A stretch of 64,000 nucleotides of DNA, taken from NCBI RefSeq assembly GCF_030247195.1, contig NC_080670.1, positions 34,086,497 to 34,150,496 on the forward strand, written 5' to 3'. Origin of the DNA: Topomyia yanbarensis. Lineage: Eukaryota; Arthropoda; Insecta; Diptera; Culicidae. The notes under the pieces are model-generated. The model did not search any database and had not been told where the DNA came from. It worked only from the letters and a program-made list of their open reading frames with translations. The position numbers and the translations under genes are program-made. This document shows positions 21,726-33,980 of this stretch, in pieces (the stretch's first letter is position 1; each line of letters opens with the position of its first letter).

Positions 21726-21772
21726 AGACTGCTCAGAAAGATAATCAATTTTTGAAAACTTAACCGGCTCAC
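21726..21772. mobile_element. Left tip of the outer foldback copy (copy 3)
   Basis: TAGACTGCTCAGAAAGATAA through ACCGGCTCAC is a second, diverged version of the tip that follows at 21773. It is cut off at CGGCTCAC, which is repeated at 22944-22951 on the far side of copy 2. Confidence 0.65.
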
Positions 21773-22943
21773 TAGACTGCCCAGAAAAAAAAAGAATTTT
21801 TGAAAACTCAATCGGCTCACCCCTGAGTCGAATCCTAGTTCCACTAATAAATAAATAATAATAAATCACCAAATTTTAAGCAAATCGGACAAGTCTAGCT
21901 ACCGGACCAACGTGCTTGAAGTTTGTATGGGATTTTTCGACAATTTCATGGATAAAACCCGCTAGCTAGCATTTTCGCCGCTAGGTAGCACTATATGCAT
22001 CATATTATCACTATAAGTGAAAATAAAATAGATAATGTAATTGTCTACAACTTTGTCGAAGACTGCTAGTCAATCCGGCTTTGTTAACAGTAATTATTAA
22101 ACTTTTAACGAAGTGATGTCTGAGTCAGTTTTGCACTGGGCCTAGCAGTGCATGGTTGTGTATCAGTGCGCGATTCTCACGAACTATACATTTTTGTGAA
22201 ATAATGGTTAAATTTAGCTGTTCGGAAGAATTATGGTACATGATACGAGTTATGTTTTGGTTTGAACATTTTAGTTGGCCGCATAGAGGGCGCCAACTAA
22301 CTTTTCATAGAAGAGAGATAGTATACCGAAATTTTCGGAAGAATTACTGAAAAATGCTTGCTCTACAACTTTGTAGAAGACACCTAATGCATATCTATAT
22401 CCGTTGAAAAGTTAGTGTTGGCGCCCTCTATGTGGAAACATGGAAACTAAAATTTAGTAACCAATACATGGCTCGTATTATTTACCATAACTCTTCTGAA
22501 CATGTTATTGTTATTAAACCTAACCATTATTTCACAAAATTGTTTAGTTCGTGAGAATCGAGTACTGATACACAACCATGCACTGCTAGGCCCCGTGCAA
22601 AACTGACTCAGACATCACTTCGTTAAAAGTTTAATAACTTCTGTTAACAAAGCCGGATTGACTAGCACTCTTCGACAAAGTTGTAGACAATCAAATTACC
22701 TTTTTTATTTTATACTTACAGTGAAAATACAATGCATATAGTGCTACCTAGCGGCGAAAATACAAGCTAGTGGATTTTCTCCATATTAATTGTCGAAAAA
22801 TCCCATATAAACTTCAGGCATGTTGGTCCGGTAGCTAGACTTGTCCGATATGCTTCAAATTTGGAGCAAACACTTCTGGTGGGACTAGGAATCGACTGAC
22901 TCAGAGGTAGGCCGATAAGGGTCATTTTTTTCTTGTCACTCTA
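21773..22943. mobile_element. 1171-bp foldback element, copy 2
   Basis: It has the same tips as copy 1 (TAGACTGCCCAG at the left, complement TAGAGTGACAAG at the right), the same inner landmarks and exactly the same length. CGGCTCAC flanks both sides (21765-21772 and 22944-22951), an 8-bp duplication. The flanks themselves are parts of a third copy, so this element jumped into a relative. Confidence 0.82.
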
Positions 22944-23912
22944 CGGCTCACCCCCGCTTTGATTCCTAGTCTTACTAGTAGTACTTGTTCCAAATTAGCC
23001 CGAGTCTAGCTACCGGACCAATGCGCTTATGGGATTTTTCGACTATTTACATGGAGAAAATCCACTAGCTCGCTAGGCGGCACTGTATGCATCAGATTAT
23101 CACTGCAAGTGAAAATAAGAAATATAATTTAATTGTGAACAACTTTATCGAAGACTGCAAGTCAATTCGGGTTAGTTAAAATAAGTTACTAAGCATTAGA
23201 CGAGAAACTAAGTTTTAATGAGCATGTGAACTATACAATCCGCAAAGCTGCCCGAAAGCTTGGCGTTCTTTGTAAGATTAATAGGTTTCTCACATCTGAT
23301 TCAAAGATAACTGTTTACAAGACCATAATAACTCCCCATTTTGATTACTGTGCTTCTATTTTGTTCTCAGCATCCAAGAAACAGATCTTACCAAACAAGA
23401 TGATGCGACTGTTACTACGATGTGACAGACTAACTCCGCGACATTTGATGCTCAATTGTTTACAATGGATGTCAGTTCAGCAACGTATAGAATAAAAGAA
23501 ACTTATTTTCATCTTCAGAGTTTTAAATGGAATGACGCCGCAGTACCTGTGTAGCACTGTTGTGTACGGAAGAGATGTGAACCGGTATGAAACCAGACAA
23601 GCCGGCAATCTGACATTGTTCAGCGCTAAGAAATCTTGTACACGGAACTCCTTACTTTATAAAGGCTACAATTTGATCAAAGCATAACCAGAATACGCCA
23701 AGCGGACAAGTAACCTAAGAGAATATAAGCCGACCTGCAAGATATTTGTGAGGCAGAAGCCTTTGGATTTATTTTATCGGAAGATATCTGTTCGTAAACC
23801 TTCCACACTACAAAAGATGTGTATGGGTGTGAGGTGGGCCATCCCTGTAAATAAAATTATTATGCTTTTAAGTCATGTCTGAGTCAGTTTTGCATAGGGC
23901 CTAACAGCGCAT
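22944..23912. mobile_element. Remainder of outer foldback copy 3, split by a retroelement
   Basis: From CGGCTCACCCCC the family sequence continues (CTAGCTACCGGACCAATG, GGCGGCACTGTATGCATC, GAAGACTGCAAGTCAA) to about 23190. A reverse-transcriptase fragment follows, then the family resumes with ATGTCTGAGTCAGTTTTGCA at about 23875 and is lost after 23912. Confidence 0.6.
23190..23870 (+). pseudogene. 3' end of a Jockey/CR1-type non-LTR retrotransposon
   Basis: The frame at 23226-23495 reads NYTIRKAARKLGVLCKINRF, then ITVYKTIITPHFDYCASIL and LLLRCDRLTPRHLMLNCLQW, which is the region after the catalytic core in insect non-LTR reverse transcriptases. A TAA stop at 23493 breaks the frame, yet related residues (FRVLNGMTPQYL) continue beyond it. 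The piece ends near AATAAAATTATTATGC. It is 5'-truncated and dead, and lies inside foldback copy 3. Confidence 0.75.
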
Positions 23913-25134
23913 GAGATATAAGCACAGAGAATACGGAAAACCTGTATAAACTTACGAATGAAAATATGTTACAAATCATCATCGCGCTCAATTTCGCATA
24001 CGTGACTGTAACGTGTATCCAAGATTGCACACAACATCCGTACACCGATTACCAAGCCGATTACTAAAAACCCGCTGACTGATCTTAGCGCGGACTAGCG
24101 GCAAGTGTCTACTATATGATGTCATTGAAAACTGATAGTTGGATTTCTTACATACATTGAAGCCTTCACTTGGTTGTCAGTTGCCAGTGATGTAAACAAA
24201 AAATAATAACGTGCTCGGAGAAACACCTTAACTTGAGGACTCCCGTTGACAGTCGCCTTTTATGATATGGGAGCAAGAACGCTGTGGATCAACGATTGGC
24301 TGAGATACTTCAACCCGCTGGGTTGGTTTTGTCCGAAGAAAGATAATAGACTGTTTTTTTATTTCGTTTATTTGACACGGCTCATAGCGGTAGCTTAACG
24401 GAGCCGTAGATCTTTCAATGAAAGCAAATATTATTGATTACACGTTGGATCTCGTGCGCACAACTTTTTATTGCGTGCGGAGACCTTCTTTCGCGGCTCG
24501 CCTACTGCGTCATGGGGATCACTTAATTCTTTTCTATCGTTAAAGGTCTACAAAATAAAGAATGAGCAAGTTTTGACATAAGAAATGTCTCTTTCCACTG
24601 CTAGGTGGGTTGAATAAGTTTGTTTTTTAATCAATTGCAGAAACATTTTAGTATATAAAATTTGCCAGCTGTACACATGCAAAACACATCATAATACTGA
24701 GCATCCCTAGCTTGCTGCTGGCTGCCTTGGCAAGCATGAACGAGTATTGGATTGAATCCAACTGGATCGCATGGAGAGTGCAAAACTTTCCGGAAACCGC
24801 AGAACGAACTTTCATTCTGAATTTGTGGCCATTATAACGAAGCACTACCGACAGCCAGGTCAATGTCATCTACATAATTTGCTCTCTAGTTGGCGTTTTT
24901 TTTTCCTCCGCCTTCGTGCGTCGTTGAAAAGTTTAATCGTATATCTTTGTGGGTCAACGTGTTTTCAAGCAACGCAAATTAATCCGCTCCGTTGGTTTGA
25001 TTTTCAATCCTATGACACGGCAATCTATTTGCAATTTATCTCAGGAAATCATTATGAACTCTCATTTGGTTCATCTGCCTCGCCAGGGTGATATATCTTT
25101 CATTGAATCGGCTTTGTTTTTCCTCCTTTCGCAG
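23913..25134. other. Upstream part of the receptor locus, no exon recognised
   Basis: An exon for TM1-TM3 of the tachykinin-type receptor should precede 25135. I did not recognise one here. The 106-codon frame at 24771-25091 lacks membrane segments of that type. A polypyrimidine tract and GCAG at 25131-25134 end the intron. Confidence 0.45.
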
Positions 25135-25269
25135 ATATATTGCAATCGTGCACCCGCTGCGGCACCGGACTTCGAGAAAGAAGGCTCGCTTGTTCCTGCT
25201 CATCATCTGGGTTCTGAGCTGTGTGCTGGCCGCTCCCTGTCTAATGTACTCGACTGTGATGACGAAACG
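25135..25269 (+). CDS. TkR86C: Tachykinin-family receptor, exon spanning end of DRY motif to TM4
   Basis: The exon follows CTTTCGCAG and ends ACG before GTAAGT. It encodes (R)YIAIVHPLRHRTSRKKAR, the tail of the DRY motif and second intracellular loop. TM4 follows (LFLLIIWVLSCVLAAPCLMY), then the start of the second extracellular loop (STVMTKR). The product is a seven-helix receptor in the plasma membrane that couples neuropeptide binding to G proteins. The wording of this loop and TM4 is close, by recall, to insect TkR86C, the natalisin/tachykinin receptor branch. Both exon borders are in phase 2. The symbol is given for family placement; orthology was not tested. Confidence 0.88.
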
Positions 25270-26129
25270 GTAAGTTTCTATACATATACGCGGAAAATCG
25301 CCGCTTAGTTCAATGATAGGTATAAAGCAAATATTTAATGTGAGAAATATGGAATGCTGTACGATTTGTTGAACTGGGTAGTTTCAATATAGCAATAAAT
25401 ACAAGATAAGTTGAACTCTAACCTTGTATGTACCGCGGTGTATTTTTGCCGTACTATTTTGAAAACCAGCGGAGGATAGCTCACGAGAAATGCTTCTTGC
25501 AACTGAATACATAAAAGCTGTGCATAATACAGCTTGAAGCAAACAAAATAACTCCGTTCTAGAAGTATACGAAATGCTTGAGAGGATGCTACTACAATGA
25601 TTTCTCCACGTCTGGCAATTTGACTTGCCTTCAGTTTGTTTGTGATTTCGATGCAACGTTTGCCCCTGTCACGGAGGCGAGCTATTCATAGAAGACAATA
25701 ATAAAACCAGTTGATTTCGTTGGAAAAATGAAACATTAACTCGACCTTCGATCAACTTTATGATTATTTTCAACAACTGCTTCTTGAAGGATATTTTCGT
25801 TCTCTATCCATGACATGTAAAAAAACAGTAAATAAACGACATTTTTGGTGAAACACATCGTCAGTTTCGTGCAATATGGGTACAATTCAAAAACTGCGAA
25901 TGATTAGAATAAAATTGAATTTGAAAATGTTTATCCCGAAACGGTAAAACATTTATATGACTACCGACGACTTTTTAATCTGTAGTTTTATTTGCTGCTT
26001 TTCTTTTATTTTTTTTTATTTTTTCTTTACTTTTTTGTATTAGCCTGTTTTTTACATTTTTTTTATTGTTATTATTGATATTGTTAAGTTCTGTATTGTG
26101 TACTCAATTGAAAAGATATGGGGTTTATA

Positions 26130-27235
26130 CTGCCGTTCTACGCATAATTGTCCCATGTTGCTTTTTGGTGATTTTCACTTTTTTTAACCAAACAGTCCTT
26201 TTTGATGTATATTTTCAGAAAACACATCCAAATCATAAAGTTTGTTCGAAGACTTCGTGAAAAAATACCAAGTCTGTTTGTCCCATTGTTGATATTCTAC
26301 GCATAATAATTATTGTCCCACTAACAAAAATCCCAAAAAAGTGCGCAATAAAAAAATAATTACGTAGCGTTTAGTTAAGAAGTACATTACGCTAGATGTC
26401 GGGCACTGAAAAAATTGATGGAAAAATACAGGATCATTAAAAATGGCAGTGGCAATATTAATCACAGCAGTGAGAACAATCCTGTAAAGCTCTTCATAAC
26501 TATCGTCGCTTGCATAACATGGCGAACGCATTGAGGATAATGAGCCTATTTTCGCAATGTTTCTATTATCACGCTACCCATTTGAAGCCGTTGGTTAGTG
26601 CAGCGTTTGCTATCTTTGTTCAACAAATTGGATCAAATGGTAAGGCGACAATTGGAGCACTCGATTGGAACTTTAGTTGCGATCAAACACTAGCATTTCA
26701 TCGTTTTTAGGCCATTTGTGTTATTAGATTGGTTCTTAAGAACGAAGCAATGTTGTGAATGCCAAATTAATACACTCCATCGAGTGTAGGCAGAGTAATT
26801 AATGATCTTGTGAGGTACCCTTCTAAATAGTGTAAAAATAGGTACTTTACCCTATGTCCAATTTTGATAAAGCAACAAATCTCCCGAGTAACAGAAAAAC
26901 TCACGACATACACTTTTGTAAAAAAATGAGTTATGAGCATCATTTACAAAGATCGTTATGGGACTGATATGCGTAGAACTTTCCGGTTTCCGCTCGATTT
27001 CTCGGCATAACAGTCCCACTTAACATTTTTCTTAAAAACTAACGTTAATTGAATCTCTATAATAAAAAACTGGACTGATTATAATGAAAACGATTGCCAT
27101 GAACGTAATTTTGGACAATAAAGCTTTATTTGTTACACCGTATCCCTCCAGATGGCTAATACAATTTTCATCTTCAATCGCGTTTTTCTCAGTTGCCAGT
27201 TTTGCAACATGGGACAATTGGGCGTAGAACGGCAG
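26130..27235. mobile_element. 1.1-kb TA-flanked inverted-repeat element
   Basis: The left end CTGCCGTTCTACGCATAATT and the complement of the right end CTGCCGTTCTACGCCCAATT agree for about 33 bp, through GTCCCATGTTG. TA lies outside each end (26128-26129 and 27236-27237). Subterminal echoes of TTCTACGCATAAT occur at about 26293. No transposase is recognisable. The 318-bp MITE at 26535 lies inside it. Confidence 0.75.
26535..26852. mobile_element. 318-bp TA-family MITE, copy 2
   Basis: Left end GGATAATGAGCCTATTTTCG; complement of the right end GGGTAAAGTACCTATTTTTA. Length equals that of copy 1 at 5614-5931 and the landmarks are in the same order. It is nested in the element at 26130-27235. Confidence 0.75.
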
Positions 27236-28770
27236 TATATGCCAATTTGAGAAGAGTTAATGTTTCACTCAAATTGGCTTTTCCCCATCCCCATATTCAT
27301 TAAGACCAACTAGGTCATATGATAAATAAAATTATTTGTACTCTGTGTAAAACATTTTGCTGCAGTCTACATCTCGGGCGCGTATGTTATCGGGTATAAC
27401 ACGAACCGCTTCCATCATGGATGTGTAAAAAACAGAAGTCTAGAATTTATTTGTTGTGCCATGTAGTCAAGATTAAAGAACATAAACCGGATTTGATATT
27501 TAAGATACCGTAAAACGGGGGAACATTGATTAATTTTTCTACATTTTTCGAATAACTTTCTTCAAATCAGGTAGATGTAACTGTTTGCATTTTTAGAACA
27601 AGTACTAGTACCCATAGACTGAAAACGTCCAAATTGTTTGGTAATCTATTTCGTTTTACTATTAAAATAAAATAAATTTGTTGTAAATTTTCATTCCTTG
27701 TTTTCGGGGTAATTTTGATCAGCAAAATATGTGTATCAAAATAAGAAATAACGCTCCAAATGGTGTGTAGATTGCATATCGGCAGGCGATTTTTTGACCC
27801 GTTATTGTGTCGTCCGTAAGAAAACAAAATTGCCTGGAAAGATACAGCTGACTTTTATTGAACTTTTTCAAGAAAATAGTCGAAATAAAATAGCATTAAA
27901 AATCTCAGATTTTTTAAATAAATTATTGGACAAAAATATTTACGGTTTCTAAAAAAGTGATCAATTCAGTTGAAGTTGGTTGATTTCATTTATATACAAA
28001 GAATTGTTTGAACAGGTTGAAACGATGCATGAAAGTTGTATCATTTTCAATTTGAATTTGTGTTCATAAAAGGTACATTAAATGACGAAATAATCGTTGC
28101 CGGTAGGTGCTGAACATGTTTAGAATATGATTTGTATTTTGTTTCGATGATTTTGTTAAAGGGAATCGTCTTATCGTACGTTACTGAAAAAAGTTTCATT
28201 TGATCAAACTATCGATTTTTTCTACGTAACGCCCGTAAGCACTTCGGAATTCATGGCAGGAGTCAAGTGCAGATTCTTCAACAAATTGAATATATTTCTG
28301 TCTGGCCCTGGGGCTTAATTGTTACATAACAAAAGAGCAAGTGTGAACTCCACTATCGAAAATCGTGCTTCGGATGCGACGCAACAGGACTTCTTCTCTA
28401 TCGGCACAGTCTGATGAGACGTTCTTCACGAAATCTAATATCCAGCGTATCGAACATTTCACGTTTTCGTTAGTACTGTTTCGATTAAGAATGCGTCATG
28501 GCCCCAAAAAGTGCTTCTCGCTGTTTCTCCCGCTAAGCCGTCAACAAACCCGCGCCAATATCCGCGTGTTCAGCTTTCATCAATCCTTTCTTTTGCATTT
28601 CTAATACCGCGTATATTAGGAAATTTTCTGGTGAACCGATGATCAAAATGTCCTTAAATGCTGGAGAGTTTTCACCATACAATTCTGAGCATCCATCAAA
28701 AAAATTGATTAAAAAATGTATTTCACTTTAACTGACATAAATTTAAAATATATTTTTTTATATTTCACAG

Positions 28771-28851
28771 TTACCATAACGGCAAAACGAGAACGCTTTG
28801 CTACATGCTTTGGCCGGATGGGCGATATCCGACTTCCATGGCAGACTACAT
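28771..28851 (+). CDS. TkR86C: Tachykinin-family receptor, extracellular loop 2 exon
   Basis: This 81-nt exon follows TATTTCACAG and ends ACAT before GTAAGT. It joins the previous exon in phase 2 (CG plus T giving Arg). The encoded residues YHNGKTRTLCYMLWPDGRYP and TSMADY form the second extracellular loop. The Cys should pair with the TM3 Cys, and WPDGRYPTSMADY is a signature of the TkR86C branch. It leads into TM5 on the next exon. It is too short to be found as an ORF and was located by its splice sites and motif. Confidence 0.88.
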
Positions 28852-29328
28852 GTAAGTAGGTTTTTGTTTTCTTCTTTTGAACGTATACGTGCGTTGTAAC
28901 CTTAATTTCTACCTTAAAACAATAAATTTGTTAAGGTACACCGGCGCAAGCTGAAATGCGGGTTAAGTTGGAACGAAAGTTTGAACCTTCACCAGCAAAA
29001 AGCAATCGTCGAGATTATTTTCCCGTACATTTTGAATGCCATAAACGTAGGTTTGAAACGACTCAACGAGCTGCAACATGTTGTTTAATTTTCGTCGTTC
29101 TTGAAATTAAAAATCCAAACCAATGGGTTTTTCTAACCAATTCAATCGATCCAAAAATGTAATCATTGCTAATTATTCGTAAAAAATGTATGTTAAGCAA
29201 TCATTTAATGTCTATCGAGTGTGAAGATTATAAAAGGTTCGCGAAGAAGCTATTTTTAATCTTAAAGTTTTGGCGTTTCAACATACCCCTTATTTTTGTA
29301 CCACTTGGTAAAAATAGAATTGTATACA

Positions 29329-29404
29329 CTGCCGCTCTACGCATAATTGTCCCATGTGTATATGGAATCCCATAGCACATGGGACGTTATGCTTATAGCG
29401 GTAG
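29329..29404. mobile_element. 76-bp hairpin derivative of the 26130-type element
   Basis: The left half starts CTGCCGCTCTACGCATAATT and the right half, on the complement, starts CTACCGCTATAAGCATAACG. Both reach GTCCCATGTG in the middle. Only the tips of the larger family remain, so this is a minimal deletion form. TA follows the right end; the left flank is imperfect. Confidence 0.65.
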
Positions 29405-29441
29405 TACAGAGCTCTTGTAACAAATGATGGTTTATGCAAAG

Positions 29442-30143
29442 GGGCCGTTCATATACCACGTGGACAAAAAACTTTCGTTTTCGACCCCATCCTCCCCTTT
29501 CGTGGACAAGCGTGGACAATTCCTATACCCCTACCCCCTCCCTACGATGCCCACGTGGACTTTCCGTGTCGGGTAATGTAACAAAAATGGGTTTCGCAGA
29601 AATTTTTTCAATGCGTCAGACTACTATGATGCAGAAGGACGTAATGAAAAGCGTTCAATCGTCAACCGGAGAATGCCATACACTTCTGTAGTCATTTGTG
29701 AAATTTCCATGAAAATATTTTATTTCTGGACTACTTTTATATTTACGTTTTAAAGATTCATCATAATATGAAAAAATTGAAGTAAGTCATGGATTCTAGA
29801 ATCGGTTCGTAATTTCAACCACAAGCTTTGAAATCCAAAATTAGGATTTGGCCAAGTTACAGAAGATTGCATCAAGTAATTCAGACAGAAATTTTTTTCT
29901 CGGATTTTTTTTCTCATGTGGTTTTGATAGTGATAGATGATAGTTACCATCGATGTTTTCAATTTTCACACATGCATGGATACTCACATACTATGTTGTT
30001 AGAGGCATTTTGACTATTTCAAAGTCTTGAAAAAATTTAAAGGTAAGCGCTCACACCAATGACGATAAAAATTTGTTTCCTTTTTATATAAGTCAAAAAT
30101 GTCCACGTGGACATTTCCCATTTAATTCGCTAGTTGAACGGAC
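29442..30143. repeat. Possible inverted-repeat element with CCACGTGG near the tips
   Basis: The left tip GGGCCGTTCATATACCACGTGGAC is echoed on the complement of the right side by AGTCCGTTCAAC and GTCCACGTGGAC, but in a different spacing. Boundaries are uncertain and no target duplication is clear. Confidence 0.35.
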
Positions 30144-30369
30144 TGTCAAAAACTCTGCAAAGAATACATTATTAGTGTAAAAGATAGTTAGATAGATTAT
30201 CAAAGTCAATTTGACATGAGATTTTGACGTTCAGATACTTTTTAGTTGGACAATGGTGCAACTAGCAGAGGTCGTCCAGTTAAAAAGTCCAGCGAATCAC
30301 GATTGTATTATATATCTATATCCGGTCAAACCAGCAGCAAAGCTTAGTTTCGAATAGACGTTATTCTTA

Positions 30370-30828
30370 GAAAAACTCTAGAAAGAGAATTGCGGAGAGA
30401 AAAATAGCATTTTTGGCATCGTATGCCCCGGCATTGTATGGCATCACGTCCAATGTTATAAGTATAGGCTAAGAGGGTGACGTGACGTCATATTTTCGTA
30501 GCCAACATAAGAACTTTGCTTGTAACAAAATGAACTAAATTAATTCTAAATACGAACGAGGAGCACTTTAGTTAACATCAAATCAGTTAATGTGTTCATT
30601 GTTTTCTATTGCTTACTGCTACTATTGTTTGTTGATGACGTTGTCAAACTGACCCCCATCGATCGGTGGAAAAACGATGTTGTCTATTGTCAAACTCTGT
30701 ATGTAGATATAGGGATGCCAGTTACCTGGTATAGGCAGTATTCGATTGGATTCGTTTTTTGACAGCAAAACCCGAATCCAATCGATTCAAAATAGAGTCT
30801 CCGCAGTTCTCTTTCTAGAGTTTTCTAG
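30370..30828. mobile_element. 459-bp inverted-repeat element with perfect 9-bp duplication
   Basis: The left end GAAAAACTCTAGAAAGAGAA and the complement of the right end match for about 35 bp. TTATTCTTA lies directly outside both ends (30361-30369 and 30829-30837). The interior has no recognisable ORF. The 9-bp duplication suggests a Mutator-type origin. Confidence 0.75.
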
Positions 30829-30837
30829 TTATTCTTA

Positions 30838-30900
30838 TGCCGTTTCAGCTTGACCCCGAAACTGAGTCAGGTTCCGCTGTCAGTCCATGGATTTTACAGC
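30838..30900. repeat. Fragment of the 5426-type MITE
   Basis: ATGCCGTTTCAGCTTGACCC and CGAAACTGAGTCAGGTTCCG repeat the left arm of the element at 5426-5547. The right arm is missing. Confidence 0.5.
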
Positions 30901-30948
30901 TCAGGGCGGTAGTATGTATCTCGCATGGTTTTTGAATAGGATTAATAC

Positions 30949-31120
30949 GCATACTGCCAAAATATACATTGAGGGGAAGTATCGGACAAACCATTACTAG
31001 CCGATTGTAGATCACAGAAAACTATTCTCTTTCATAAAATGTTAACATACGTGCTCGGTATGTAACGGTTTGTCCGGATTTTTTCCTCGAAGTGAATTTT
31101 GACAGCATGCGTATTGGCCC
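30949..31120. mobile_element. Inverted-repeat MITE (same family as 4257-4453)
   Basis: The arms share AATACGCATACTGCCAAAAT-like (left) and AATACGCATGCTGTCAAAAT (right complement). They continue into CGGACAAACC. The inner motifs match the copy at 4257. Confidence 0.6.
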
Positions 31121-31722
31121 TTGACGGTTCTCACTGTTGTCGTTAGTTGAACTTAGCCTAAAAGCAGGCAGTACTGATGGCTCTAGTACTGCAATCTGTC
31201 AATTTTTGAATAGTATAATATTCAATACTAGCTATAATACGAATAAAATCCTCTTTCCCAATTGAACCGCGCGTCGAGGAGTCCTGTCTTGTTGTACTAG
31301 AAGTGCTTACTTATCTTTGCGCTCCTTTTTCCAACCGTGTTAATTGGTGAGGTTTTCGATTGTGCATCTACGTGTCTTCCGTGTGTGAGTTCCGAAAATT
31401 GAACCGCCAGGAATCACGATGTTATCTGAACAGCCTCTTCAAAAAAAAAATACCCGGCATATTTGTCCAAGACAGTGGGGTCAACATTTATTCTCCGATA
31501 CCTAGAAAGGCAAATAAATAATGAAATAATTGTGTCTAATATAGGACTTTAATACTTTTCGTACTACCATTTTCGGAACAATGCTCGGTGAGATATACAG
31601 AAAATAAATTTTTAATGGTTTTAATTATTTGAAACAGAAATCAAGTTGCTCAAAGTTTTATACGCATTAAATACAGTATTTTTATGAAATTGGAACGATT
31701 TATTGTATATATTTTCTTAAAT

Positions 31723-31953
31723 TCATATCATGACCAAATCACGCGCCCTTTCGATCTGCACCAGTGAACTCGACGAAATGTAGAGCCATTTCTTTTTTGA
31801 CTCGTTCACCCTCCAATATTTCAGCAACTTAAGGAAATGCTCGATTATCTCAGGATTGACAATAAATGAATAGAAAACGGCAACACTGAGCATGGTTCGT
31901 GGCTGACCGTCTCTCCTTCGGCACTTGCCACCGAGAGAATTTGTTCTACACAA
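31723..31953 (-). pseudogene. Possible piggyBac-type transposase C-terminal relic
   Basis: The frame includes MCRTNSLGGKCRRRDGQPRT and VAVFYSFIVNPEI, reminiscent of the conserved segment of piggyBac transposases in which basic residues precede an xVxFYxxxxxA block. It is short and has no visible TTAA-bounded ends. Weak call. Confidence 0.28.
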
Positions 31954-32345
31954 AAAATTTCCTGAGTGAACAGATCCTTGTGTAGCATAATGGCTGCAGA
32001 TAAATCAGAACAGAGACGGATGTTGGGTCAGACAAACTGAACTCACTCCACCGCTTCGCAATAATTTTACGTTCGTCGGTACTTGTAGGGGAGAATGAAT
32101 AATTGGTTAAGGGCAATCAATCTGAAAAAGAACCGATAACGTTTTTGTGGCCTTTGCTTTGGGAGTTTAGATACTGCTATTCCCGTTTGTTGGTTTGATG
32201 AATGTTTTCAGGTTTAGTTTTAGGATTTATTGGGAATAAACTTGGGTTAATGATGTTATAACATTTCTAACTTGATTTATCAATTGTCTCAGATCAAAAG
32301 CAGTATGAGGTAGTCGTCCTACGTTAGTTGAAAAGAAAACTGAAT

Positions 32346-33459
32346 GGCTGGCATCCAAAAGGGGCTAACCCACATTTTGTATTTTTTATAGGAAATGGAA
32401 AAAAACTTCCGCATTTCCAAATTAACATTGTAAAAATATATTATTTTATTAGTAGTTCATTGACCCATGTTGCCTAGAAAAAATAAGATCATTACGTGTA
32501 CTACTTTTCAATTCACGAGCATTTTCGCAATTCGGGGAGCTAACCCTGGGGGTACCTAGCGTTCCAAAAGTACTAACCCACAATTCACACGTCCCTACCT
32601 TATCTTTCGTTTTAGAGTTATGGTGTCTTTGGCAAAGTAGTTGTCTGACATCTAGTGCTTTATTTGATCATTTCATATTAGTTCGGAATTCAGTCGCAAG
32701 GACGACGCTGTTTAATGGAACGAGATAGAAAGATGGTGTTTACGGCAAAGTTGTATGTCAGGTAATTATAAGTCTATCTTCTGAAGACACCAACTTTGTA
32801 GGTCTTACAGGTTTTGAAATATAGCGCATTTTTGAAAACATAATCTGTAAGTAAATGTTTTAACTAAAACCTTCTTTATCTCGAAACATACAGGACTTAC
32901 GAAGTTTGCATCTTCAGAAGATATGTTTAAAATAATAGGACAACTTTCTCGAAGACAATACATTTCTATCGAGCTTCATTAAAAATTTGATAACACCGCC
33001 GCGCTAGCGACTGAATTCCGAACTAGTGTGATTCAATCAAATAAAGCGCTAAGTGCCATACAGCTCTTCCGAAGACACTATAACTCTATAACGAAAGATA
33101 CTAATTGATTCCACGTTTTTTAACTTTCTGACCACAATGTAAAGGCATGATACCTTCACTGGAATTTTCGAAAAAGTATGCTCAAAAATATACATTTGTG
33201 CAAGAAATATATATTAGATAGAAAATAGCCATACATAGCAAGTGTATGAGGGGCACTTACCTTCAGGAACGACTGGTTGGGTCGAAACGTCAACGTATAA
33301 TGCAATCCAACTAAAAACAGTATTATATGTGAGCTACAACACAAAATTTACTGATTGCGAATCGATTGACTACTCTTTCTTAAAACCTCGGAAAACGAAC
33401 GAGAAAACTTGAATTTCTATAAGACTCAATATGGGGTTAGCCCCTTTTAAACACCAGCT
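32346..33459. mobile_element. 1.1-kb foldback element
   Basis: Tips: GGCTGGCATCCAAAAGGGGC (left) and, on the complement of the right end, AGCTGGTGTTTAAAAGGGGC, both followed by TAACCC. Inner symmetry is long: AGTTCGGAATTCAGTCGC at about 32690 is mirrored near 33005-33022, and TATCTTTCGTTTTAGAGTTA at about 32600 is mirrored near 33080-33100. A related tip also occurs at about 35170-35195, so a longer variant cannot be excluded. Confidence 0.6.
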
Positions 33460-33944
33460 AGTATTGGGGTTAGCTCCATGGTCAATTTTGACTGCTAATA
33501 GCAAAAAATCTAAAAATTATTTTCAAAATTGTTAAATGGCAGTACACGTGGATTACTTTTTTTTGTTTTTTTTTATTTTTTTTTGTTTTTTTATTTTTTA
33601 TTTTGACGTAGGACTACGTCTTTGTTTTCGATATAGGGGTGCACGTTGCAAATTCTACAAAAATGGTATGTAACGAAAAGTGGTCCAATTTTAAACGCAT
33701 ATAATTCAGCCATCTCACGATAAATTTTCAATTTTTTGCGCATGTCGCCCCGAAATACTTCTAAGAATAGATTCCAATAGATAAACCCAAAGATTTTTGA
33801 TATCATGGCATTAAAAATTTAAATAATGAACAACCTAGTCAAAATATCGCGCATTTACACACAGAAGATAGCGTTTCCCTAGTCCAGCACGACAGATTTG
33901 TGTACCTAGCGCGCTACGCTTCTATGAATGATGTCATCATCGAC

Positions 33945-33980
33945 TATTTAAACGGACGGATTTCGCCGAAGCAGCTCAGT
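33945..33980 (+). promoter_or_regulatory. Candidate core promoter in the receptor intron
   Basis: TATTTAA at 33945-33951 precedes TCAGT at 33976-33980 with 33 nt between the TATA T and the initiator A. The surrounding 250 bp are GC-richer than the neighbourhood. This could be a solo LTR promoter or an internal start site; LTR ends were not identified. Confidence 0.3.

Larger units (their letters stand above)
25270..28770 (+). other. Receptor intron between TM4 and extracellular loop 2 exons
   Basis: The 3.5-kb intron starts GTAAGT and ends TTTCACAG. It contains the DNA-transposon derivative at 26130-27235 with a smaller MITE inside. The frames at 25384-25656, 27567-27827 and 28365-28604 have no recognisable domain. 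Confidence 0.85.

Noticed and set aside
24771..25091. Upstream receptor exon
   Set aside because: The frame has no TM2-TM3 pattern and no donor leading into the acceptor at 25134 in the right phase.
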